From the NCBI GenBank assembly GCA_003223995.1, contig QHYA01000226.1:1-5580 (forward strand): 5,580 nucleotides of DNA. The letters run 5' to 3'. The DNA comes from Acidobacteriota bacterium (lineage in GTDB: Bacteria > Acidobacteriota > Polarisedimenticolia > QHYA01). How positions within the stretch are numbered: the first letter of the stretch is position 1; each line of letters starts with the position of its first letter. The notes under the pieces were generated by a model. The model was not told where the DNA came from, ran no database searches, and saw only the letters and a list, made by a program, of their open reading frames with translations. This document shows, piece after piece, positions 1-5,580 of the stretch. The translations under genes were made by a program, and so were the position numbers.

Positions 1-1679
1 CGCTGCTGCAAGGCCAGGTAAACATCGCTCGCTCGTGACAGGGCGCCGGGTCCGTACCGGTAGGGCATCTCGGGAGCCTGCATCAGCATGCGGCCGAGCT
101 GGGGGATGCCAGGAAGAGCAAGGATCCCCGGCTCCAACCTGCGGATGACCGACTCTGGCCGGTCCGTCGCCAGCTCGTACTGGGCTAGCAGCAACGCGAC
201 ATCCGGATTCCCTTCCCGCCCGCTGAACTGGCGGGCGATCCGCTCGTCGGCCTCGCTCCTCAGGCCCCGGGCGAACTCCATCCGCGCGAGGAAGACCGCC
301 GCGCCGTCCCTCGCGACGGGCCTGAGGGTGCGGGCGGCATCGGGGCACGTCAGCATGGTTTCGAATTCCGCGGCGGCGCGCTGCCTGTCCGACTCTAGCG
401 GACTATTCGACAGGACATTGCCGAGGTGCATGTGGGCGACGCTGCTGCCAGGGCTCTTGCGCACCGCATCCTCGAAAAGCCGCCGGCTGGAGCTCCAGAA
501 GCCGACTCGCAGGCAGGCCAGCGCCGCAAGGGCGGCGACGGCCGCCGACCCAGCGAGCGGGCCGACCCGGCGTGAAGCGATGCGCGAGGGCGTGCCCTCG
601 GGGCCGCGGCTCCGGATCTTCTGCGAGAGCCCGGAGAGACCCTCGCAAGCGGCCACCACGATGAAGCCCAGAAGCGCGGGAAGGCTCCAGTAGAAGAACC
701 GGTCTGCCATGGGATGAGGCTGCGGGACCAGGTTCAACGAGGGGAGCAGGCCGGCGAGGACCCACAGCAGGAGGAAGGCGGCACGCTTCTTTCGCCGGAT
801 CCAGAGGAAGGGACCGGCGAGGCCGGCGAGCAGCGCCGCCATCGCCGCCCAGGAAGCAATTGCCCGGAAACCATCGAGGTCGAGGGTGTAGAAAGCAGAA
901 AGGCGAAGCGGGACGATGGTATTGAGAAGGTAAAGGGCGAGCGCCTGCAGGTCGATGGCCGCGATCCCGAACGGGCCGGCGAGAGGCGTCTCGGGAAGGT
1001 CATGCCTGAGGCGGATCGCGAAAAACAGATAGCCGCCCGCGAGCAGGGCGTAGGGAAGGGCTTCCAGAAGGGCAACTCGCAGCCGCCGGCCTCCGAGCAG
1101 CAGGGAGTCCCCGAAAACAACCAGCGGGAAGCCCAGCGAGGCCGATTTCGCGAGCAAGGACATCACGAACAGGCCAATGGCCGCCAGCCTGCCCGCGACA
1201 CGCCGTCCCTCTTGTTGTCCAGTCGTCCAGGCGAGGTAGGCGGAGAGAAACAGGGGGAGCGCGATCACATTCTTTCGTGAAGCGACCCAGGCGACCGATT
1301 CCACGGCGAGAGGATGGATGGAGAACAGCAGAGCGACCAGCCCTGCGAGAGTCTCGTCCTCCGTCCAGCGCCTCGCGGCCAGAAACACGAGGAAGGAGGC
1401 CAGGAGATGCCAGGCGAGGCTGTCCAGCCGGAACACGAGAGGGTGAAAACCCGCCAGACGGGAGTCCAGCCAGAAGCTCGTATGGGTCAGGGGAATATAG
1501 TCATGGAAGTAGGGACGTCTCCACGCGAGCGCCAGCCCGGCAAGTCCGGGGGCGCGGAGGATCGGGCTCTGCGTGACGTAAACGGGATCGTCGAAGTCGA
1601 GCAGGGGGTAGCGGAGACTCCGGGAGTAAACCAGGACGGGCAGCAGGACCAGCAGTGGGAGCAGGAGCCTGCGTCTCAC
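1..1679 (-). CDS. TMTC-like membrane O-glycosyltransferase with C-terminal TPR-like region (3' partial)
   Basis: This frame has no stop from the GTG at 1679 to the left edge (559 full codons plus two bases); its end lies outside the window. It matches the bacterial TMTC-like family, often annotated as TPR or DUF1736 protein. Eukaryotic TMTC1-4 are O-mannosyltransferases; bacterial members are mostly uncharacterised. Family-like blocks occur in order: an N-terminal hydrophobic helix (about 5-18), FDDPVYVT (29-36, candidate catalytic Asp pair), LTHTSFWLDSRLAGFHPLVF (64-83), HPLAVESVAWVASRKNV (122-138), AKSASLGFPLVV (177-188), LNTIVPLRLSAFY (252-264), and HPMADRFFYW (322-331). Hydrophobic segments continue to about residue 390. 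Residues about 396-432 (RRLFEDAVRKSPGSSVAHMHLGN) resemble a TPR, followed by degenerate helical sequence. GTG overlaps the upstream stop as GTGA and leaves the usual short helix before the DDP loop. I see no good Shine-Dalgarno sequence, consistent with translational coupling. Donor and acceptor unknown. Confidence 0.87.
   Translation of the reverse strand, partial: MRRRLLLPLLVLLPVLVYSRSLRYPLLDFDDPVYVTQSPILRAPGLAGLALAWRRPYFHDYIPLTHTSFWLDSRLAGFHPLVFRLDSLAWHLLASFLVFLAARRWTEDETLAGLVALLFSIHPLAVESVAWVASRKNVIALPLFLSAYLAWTTGQQEGRRVAGRLAAIGLFVMSLLAKSASLGFPLVVFGDSLLLGGRRLRVALLEALPYALLAGGYLFFAIRLRHDLPETPLAGPFGIAAIDLQALALYLLNTIVPLRLSAFYTLDLDGFRAIASWAAMAALLAGLAGPFLWIRRKKRAAFLLLWVLAGLLPSLNLVPQPHPMADRFFYWSLPALLGFIVVAACEGLSGLSQKIRSRGPEGTPSRIASRRVGPLAGSAAVAALAALACLRVGFWSSSRRLFEDAVRKSPGSSVAHMHLGNVLSNSPLESDRQRAAAEFETMLTCPDAARTLRPVARDGAAVFLARMEFARGLRSEADERIARQFSGREGNPDVALLLAQYELATDRPESVIRRLEPGILALPGIPQLGRMLMQAPEMPYRYGPGALSRASDVYLALQQ
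1676..1679 (-). promoter_or_regulatory. GTGA stop/start overlap (translational coupling)
   Basis: The TGA stop of the middle gene (1678-1676) overlaps the GTG start of the TMTC-like gene (1679-1677). The preceding minus-strand bases GAGACCTCACACG contain no convincing Shine-Dalgarno core. Initiation therefore probably depends on the upstream ribosome. No promoter or terminator is visible between the genes, which supports a single operon. Confidence 0.7.
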
Positions 1680-4036
1680 CGTGTGAGGTCTCGCGCGCCC
1701 GCGGTCAGGAGAGCACCTTCAGGCGCATCCCGATCCCCTCTTGCCGATGCCGTCGCGACCGTCCCCGGGGACTCATTACGAGGGGCTGGAACAACTTCAT
1801 AGACACGGAGATCCGGAGTCGAAAAGGACAGCCTGAACCGCTCGGGCCTGGATCGCGCCCAGCTCTCCTCCCAGGGGAACCCCTCCTCGTCGTGCTCGAA
1901 CTCTTCCTGGTCCCAGCGGGTGAAACGCGAGACGACGAGGAGATCCACGCCCAGCGTCTCGATCCCACGCATCCACTCCTCGGGGGAAGGCTGCTGCCGG
2001 TAATACGCCGGTTTGTAGACGGGCCGCTCCTTCAGCCCCGACGGTCCGCCCAGGAGTTTCAGGTAGCATACCAGAGCTCTCTGCCCGTCGGGGCCGCCGT
2101 CAACGTGGTCGAGATATGACTGACAGACGGCCGGCCGCAGGCCGGCCAGCACGGTCGCGAGGAGTGCGGCGCCCGCTGGAGCGATCAGCGCGCGCATCCG
2201 TGATCCATGTCGGAGCTTGCGTGTCCATGAGAAGGCTGGGCGCGGGGTCACCGGAACACCCACCTGCACACCACCAGCCTCGCTGCCGGGGCTGGGAGAA
2301 TCCGGCTCACCGGTCGATCGAGCGGCCCAGGGGCCCTGCAACAATCGAGGCTCTTCCGCTGCTCCGCCCTGGGAGCTCCTGCGGCGGCGCCAGAGGATCG
2401 CTCCGGCCAACGCCCCTCCTGCCAAGGAGAAGACGCCGATCGCGACCCACGGAAAGGAGAACAGCTCGCGCCGGGCATCCAGAGGGTCGGAAGGCCCCCA
2501 GCGAACGAGGCTTCCGACCAGCGCAAGGGCGGTTCCCGCGGAGAACAGCAATCCGAGGAAGTCTTTCCGCTCCGCCGCGGCAGCCAGCGGGAGCAGCGAG
2601 AGGCCGAAACAGCCCAGTAGAAAGCGGTACTGGCTGTTGTAGGGGTTCAGCAGCGCGTGGGAGGCGAACATCAGCGAGGGCAGCATCAGCAGATAGACCC
2701 GCGACGGTCTTCCCTCTTCTTTCCGGAGCAGACGCGGGAGGCCCGCCACGACGGCGGCCAGGACGAGAACGAGTATTACTGGAATCCCGGCCACAGGGCC
2801 CCACAGGTGGTACGCAGCGATGCTCGCCGCCGCGGCTGGCGGGACGTGAAAGTGGGACTGGAGCATCTCCGCTCGGCCGTGCGCGCCAGAAAACACGGCC
2901 ACGCCTGCCGCCGTGACCCTGAGAGGAAACAGGGGATTGCCTGTCAGCTCCCAGTTCCTCAGGTACCAGAAGCTTCCGAGAGGAAGCGCGGCTGCGGCGA
3001 GCAGCGTGAGGTCCAGAGCGATGGAGCCGCCGAGGGCGGAGGAGCTACGGAAGGCAATGGAGCCGTGGGATGTGATGGATCCTCTTCGGCGCCTCCGTTC
3101 ATCCAGCGCGGCCATGGCAATCAGCGGCGCCAGCAACGCGCCGAAGACCAGCCCGAGGGACTTCGTTCCGGCCAGAAGACCCAGCGAGAGCCCGGCGCAG
3201 AGGATCGCCCCGCGCGAGCCGGTCTCCCCGTATTCGAGAAGGAAGAAGACGGCCAGCAGCAGGCTCGCTGCGAAATCGACATCGACGAGCGCGGAGCCCG
3301 CCTGCGCCGCGACCTCGGGACTGGCCGCGAACACGAGCGCGGCGAGACAACACGAGAAGGGGCTCATACCGCATCGGCGGACGATGCCGGCCAGGGCGGC
3401 CGCTCCGGCCAGCAGGAAGGGAAGCTGGGACAGGTTCACCAGCCGCTCGTCGCCGGTTGCGAGTATCGCGTAGGCGAAGCTCGCTTCACCGTTGCAGGGA
3501 AAATACGAGTTCGCCGGCGCCGCGAAGTAGGTCGGGACGAGGGCCAGGCGGGAACGCTGGATCCACTCCGCCGGGAAGACAAGGTGGTACATCAGAGCGT
3601 CGTAGGCCAGAGGCGGCTCGCGCCAGCCGTGAAGCAGCACGAGTCCGAGCACCTGCGCCGCCACGAGGACGAGGAAACAAAGAATGGTCCTCCGCAGGAT
3701 GGAGATCGTGGAGCCATCGGCCTCCCCGGGCCACGAAAAGGCCCCTTCACCGCGGCGGCAGTCTGGGTTGCGGATCGGCCTCGCCAGGAACGGGAGCGTC
3801 GCGAGAAGCGCCAGTGTGAGAACCGCGATCAGAGGCGCTCTGCCGAGCAGCCCGACCGTTCCGAGACTGATCACCAGGACGACGATGAACGTCGCGGCGA
3901 AGAGGAAAACGGCGAGAGGCCTTGCGAGGCCCCGAAGAGTTCCGGGCAGCAACGCGACGGCCGCCCTTCCCACCCCCCATGGGGCCAGGAGGAAGACGGG
4001 CAGACACAGAAGCTGCAGAGGAGAGGAAAAGCTCAA
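1676..4036 (-). CDS. GT-C-type membrane glycosyltransferase (786 aa)
   Basis: Likely an integral membrane glycosyltransferase of the phospholipid-carrier-dependent (dolichyl-phosphate-mannose mannosyltransferase-like) class. Three hydrophobic segments (about 5-30, 38-62, 65-85) and a fourth at 116-136 precede the loop motif YDALMYHLVFPAEWIQ (145-160), where D146 is the candidate catalytic acid. Next come SYFPCNGEASF (177-187), LVDVDFA (250-256), LLAGTKSLGLVFG (287-299) and FWYLRNWELTGNPLFP (356-371), the last resembling the WYLRNW-TGNP block common in this class. NPYNSQYRFL (464-473) lies near another membrane segment. Residues 551-612 form a hydrophilic Arg/Gly/Pro/Ser-rich linker flanked by positive charge, probably cytoplasmic. 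A final membrane segment (about 616-634) leads to a soluble C-terminal domain containing LGVDLLVVSRF (695-705). The start is TTG, chosen because it overlaps the upstream stop (TTGA) and gives an N-terminal hydrophobic helix. A GGGGA at about -9 to -5 is a weak ribosome site. Substrate unknown. Confidence 0.88.
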   Translation of the reverse strand: MSFSSPLQLLCLPVFLLAPWGVGRAAVALLPGTLRGLARPLAVFLFAATFIVVLVISLGTVGLLGRAPLIAVLTLALLATLPFLARPIRNPDCRRGEGAFSWPGEADGSTISILRRTILCFLVLVAAQVLGLVLLHGWREPPLAYDALMYHLVFPAEWIQRSRLALVPTYFAAPANSYFPCNGEASFAYAILATGDERLVNLSQLPFLLAGAAALAGIVRRCGMSPFSCCLAALVFAASPEVAAQAGSALVDVDFAASLLLAVFFLLEYGETGSRGAILCAGLSLGLLAGTKSLGLVFGALLAPLIAMAALDERRRRRGSITSHGSIAFRSSSALGGSIALDLTLLAAAALPLGSFWYLRNWELTGNPLFPLRVTAAGVAVFSGAHGRAEMLQSHFHVPPAAAASIAAYHLWGPVAGIPVILVLVLAAVVAGLPRLLRKEEGRPSRVYLLMLPSLMFASHALLNPYNSQYRFLLGCFGLSLLPLAAAAERKDFLGLLFSAGTALALVGSLVRWGPSDPLDARRELFSFPWVAIGVFSLAGGALAGAILWRRRRSSQGGAAEEPRLLQGPWAARSTGEPDSPSPGSEAGGVQVGVPVTPRPAFSWTRKLRHGSRMRALIAPAGAALLATVLAGLRPAVCQSYLDHVDGGPDGQRALVCYLKLLGGPSGLKERPVYKPAYYRQQPSPEEWMRGIETLGVDLLVVSRFTRWDQEEFEHDEEGFPWEESWARSRPERFRLSFSTPDLRVYEVVPAPRNESPGTVATASARGDRDAPEGALLTAGARDLTR
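2129..2147. repeat. Perfect 8-bp GC-only inverted repeat with 3-base loop
   Basis: GGCCGGCC (2129-2136), the spacer GCA, and a second GGCCGGCC (2140-2147) can form a hairpin on either strand. It lies inside the middle gene, in codons near residues 629-636, at the end of the last membrane segment. There is no T-tract and the frame continues, so it is not an intrinsic terminator. In DNA this GC-rich it may be chance, though the mRNA hairpin would be stable. Confidence 0.5.
3021..3084. repeat. Imperfect short repeats encoding GSI-type peptides
   Basis: The plus strand shows ATGGAGCCG at 3021-3029 and again at 3057-3065, 36 bases apart, with a related ATGGATCC at 3075-3082. On the minus strand these encode three GSI units in residues 319-339 of the middle protein (GSIT, GSIAF, GSIALD). 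They fall in a Ser/Gly-rich loop between two membrane segments, after an Arg-rich stretch (RRRRR, 314-318). This looks like in-frame slippage or small-duplication expansion of a tolerant cytoplasmic loop. Confidence 0.45.
4033..4036 (-). promoter_or_regulatory. TTGA stop/start overlap (translational coupling)
   Basis: The TGA stop of the right-hand glycosyltransferase (4035-4033) overlaps the TTG start of the middle gene (4036-4034). The sequence just upstream on the minus strand, GGGGACCTC, offers only a weak purine-rich ribosome site. This favours re-initiation by ribosomes finishing the upstream gene, and hence a shared transcript. The overlap also supports TTG as the real start. Confidence 0.7.
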
Positions 4037-5580
4037 GAGGTCCCCGCCGCCTCGCCGCGAGCGTTCGGAGCGGGCGGATCGACTCGCCGGAAGAGCAGGA
4101 CGGCGGTGGAGCCCCAGATCTCCTGCGGCAGTGGCACGTCGCCGATGAGCTTGTAGCTGCGGGCGAACCAGTCGGTGTCCAGGATGCTCGTTCGCGCGAA
4201 GATCTCCAGGGTCGCGACGTACTCCGGGCGGGTGGCCTGGAGAAGGCCAAGAGGGATCGGGTTCGTCCGGAAGTCCGGCCGCTGCGAGGCCGGGACGGGG
4301 AGGAACGGCAGGGCCTGGGGGCTGACCAGACCGCAGGCGTCGAGCATCTTACCGCGCCAGTAGTAACCGAAGGCGCCGGTCTCGGCCGTTGCGACCGTCG
4401 CGGAAGTCGCCGAAGGGGAAGCAACCTCGTTCAGCCAGAGCGCGGCGTTGCGGTAGCCGACGGTCCGAAGCCGCGTGGCGCTCCGCGCCTCCGCGAGGAA
4501 GCTCCGGCCCCACCAGAGATCAGATCCGTACGGCCTCCCCAGACTCGACGCGACAACACCGGCGACCAGACAGACGGCGACGGGCCGAAGGCTCAGCCAG
4601 GCGAGCCTTCCGCTGGCGAGCCATCTCCCCAGAGCCGGCAGCCCCACGAGGAGCGAGGGGAGCCAGAAGATGAAGAAGTTCGCCGTGTACCAGTCGAAGA
4701 GCATCGGATTGGTCAGCGCATAGAAACCGATCAGGAGATTGAGAAAGACGGCGACGAGCCATCCGCCCCGCCGGCGGGTTTGCACATCGAGGAGAAGCCC
4801 GATCGCTCCCGCCTCGGCGAGCAGGAGCGACATCGTATCGCGCCAGGGGGCCGGCTCGGTGACGCCAGGAAGCGTCCACCGTCCCAACCAGACCAGCACG
4901 CTCAAGAAGGAGTAGCCGGGGGGAAGGAGGTAGAGCGGCGCGAGCTTCGCCGTGATCGAATGCGGTATGGGTGTGCCGTAATAGAAGGTCGCAGCGGCCG
5001 CCCACGCGCAGCCAGGAAGCAGCAGCAGACTCGTGAAGGCGAGTGGCCGGGGGCGGCCGGCAAGCCACCAGGCGAGCGGTACGGCGAGCAGGGCGAGGAG
5101 CCCCTCGGGCCGCGCGAGAGGGGACAGGCCGGCGAAAGCCGCTGCCGCCAGCAGCCGGCCCGTGGCGCAACACCACACCGCCGCCAGAAGCAGCGAGGCG
5201 AACAGGAAGCTCTCCATCCCTCCACCGGAGACCGACAGCGCCGAGGGATGTGCGGCCAGCAGCGCCGCCGCGGCCAACCCCGCGGCGTGCCCGGCAAGGG
5301 CGCGCACGACAGCAGCCATGGCCATGGTGCAGAGCAGGAAGAACACGACGTTGCCACGAACGGCGAGCACGGGAGTCGGCACGGAGGGGAGGACCCTCTC
5401 GAGCCCGGCGAGCCAGAGGGCGTAGAGCGGCGAGGACGAGCCGAACACGCGCGCTCCGTCGTTGTAGGTCATCCCCTTGCCGGAAGCTAGCCGGTCGGCG
5501 TAGCGGAACGTGATGTAGGCGTCGTCGTAGGGGAGAACATCGACGGCGAAATGGTAGTAAACGGCCCAGCCGCAAGCCAG
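4033..5580 (-). CDS. GT-C membrane glycosyltransferase, AftB/GT39-like (5' partial)
   Basis: Probably transfers a sugar from a polyprenyl-phosphate donor on the outer face of the cytoplasmic membrane. The frame is open to the right edge, so 515 residues are visible and the true start lies outside. The ATG at 5472 is internal, because the diagnostic motif YDDAYITFRYAD (visible residues 18-29) lies upstream of it. This resembles the DDAxISxRYAxNLAxGxGLVxNPG block of mycobacterial AftB-like proteins, whose Asp pair sits in the first periplasmic loop. Further family-like blocks are GMESFLF (121-127), ARPEG (156-160), YYGTPIPHSITAK (200-212), and a C-terminal ETGAFGYYWRGK...GLVSP stretch (400-421). 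About ten hydrophobic segments lie between residues 77 and 348, followed by a soluble, probably periplasmic C-terminal domain. The stop overlaps the next gene's start by four bases. The fold class is fairly secure; donor, acceptor and pathway are unknown. Confidence 0.88.
   Translation of the reverse strand: MACGWAVYYHFAVDVLPYDDAYITFRYADRLASGKGMTYNDGARVFGSSSPLYALWLAGLERVLPSVPTPVLAVRGNVVFFLLCTMAMAAVVRALAGHAAGLAAAALLAAHPSALSVSGGGMESFLFASLLLAAVWCCATGRLLAAAAFAGLSPLARPEGLLALLAVPLAWWLAGRPRPLAFTSLLLLPGCAWAAAATFYYGTPIPHSITAKLAPLYLLPPGYSFLSVLVWLGRWTLPGVTEPAPWRDTMSLLLAEAGAIGLLLDVQTRRRGGWLVAVFLNLLIGFYALTNPMLFDWYTANFFIFWLPSLLVGLPALGRWLASGRLAWLSLRPVAVCLVAGVVASSLGRPYGSDLWWGRSFLAEARSATRLRTVGYRNAALWLNEVASPSATSATVATAETGAFGYYWRGKMLDACGLVSPQALPFLPVPASQRPDFRTNPIPLGLLQATRPEYVATLEIFARTSILDTDWFARSYKLIGDVPLPQEIWGSTAVLLFRRVDPPAPNARGEAAGTS

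Noticed and set aside
403..1120. Two small minus-strand frames (403-765 and 734-1120)
   Set aside because: They are out of frame with the continuous TMTC-like coding frame, which has family motifs across the same bases.
88..2119. Several plus-strand frames of 99-201 codons
   Set aside because: All lie opposite the TMTC-like gene or the end of the middle gene. Their products are Arg/Ser/Gly/Pro-rich and unrecognisable, with no ribosome sites or gene-like spacing.
2129..2147. Hairpin as an intrinsic terminator
   Set aside because: There is no T-run on either side and it lies well inside an open coding frame.
2657..4156. 499-codon plus-strand open frame
   Set aside because: It is antisense to the middle glycosyltransferase and its product is Arg/Gln/Glu/Gly-rich with no fold-like pattern. 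Long antisense frames are expected opposite GC-rich genes; the minus strand carries recognisable motifs and membrane helices.
5313..5330. CCATGGCCATGG palindrome as a regulatory site
   Set aside because: It is inside coding sequence encoding an ordinary Met/Ala-rich membrane helix (TMAMAA), with no supporting context.
5470..5472. ATG as the start of the right-hand gene
   Set aside because: The frame stays open to 5580, and the upstream 36 codons contain the catalytic-loop motif and the end of a hydrophobic helix, so this Met is internal.
3922..5490. 522-codon plus-strand open frame
   Set aside because: It spans the junction of two well-supported minus-strand genes and encodes a charged, low-complexity product with no hydrophobic core, so it is a shadow.
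4520..5575. 351-codon minus-strand frame overlapping the right-hand gene
   Set aside because: It is a different frame from the one carrying YDDAYITFRYAD, GMESF and YYGTPIP; its product is Arg-rich and lacks membrane segments.

Overview
The window is high-GC bacterial DNA, roughly two-thirds G+C by eye with strongly GC-biased third codon positions. It is essentially 100% coding on the minus strand. There are no RNA genes, CRISPR arrays, insertion sequences or intergenic gaps. No marker gene fixes the phylum. Codon use and the gene families would suit a GC-rich environmental lineage (for example Acidobacteriota, Eisenbacteria-like or Myxococcota-like), but this is only a guess.

Layout in the direction of transcription, right to left: (1) 5580 to 4033, the 5'-truncated end of a polytopic membrane protein of the AftB-like/GT39-like GT-C glycosyltransferase type; (2) 4036 to 1676, a complete 786-residue GT-C-type membrane glycosyltransferase with a TTG start; (3) 1679 to 1, the first 559 codons of a TMTC-like (DUF1736/TPR-type) membrane protein with a GTG start, running off the left edge of the window. 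Gene 3 is easy to miss because it has a non-ATG start and no stop inside the window.

The three genes are linked by identical 4-base stop/start overlaps (TTGA, then GTGA), so they almost certainly form one translationally coupled operon. Each protein keeps an acidic motif placed where GT-C enzymes carry their catalytic aspartate, in the first large extracytoplasmic loop. The motifs differ: YDDAYITFRYAD, YDALMYHL and FDDPVYVT. Three divergent polyprenyl-phosphate-sugar-dependent transferases in a row suggest a module for building or decorating a surface glycan or glycoprotein on the outer face of the cytoplasmic membrane. Donor and acceptor cannot be read from the sequence.

The many long plus-strand reading frames are antisense shadows of these genes, a normal consequence of high GC. 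I see no clearly new biochemical system. The most noteworthy points are the hidden TMTC-like gene, the triple GT-C operon, and the unusual loop and tail of the middle protein.
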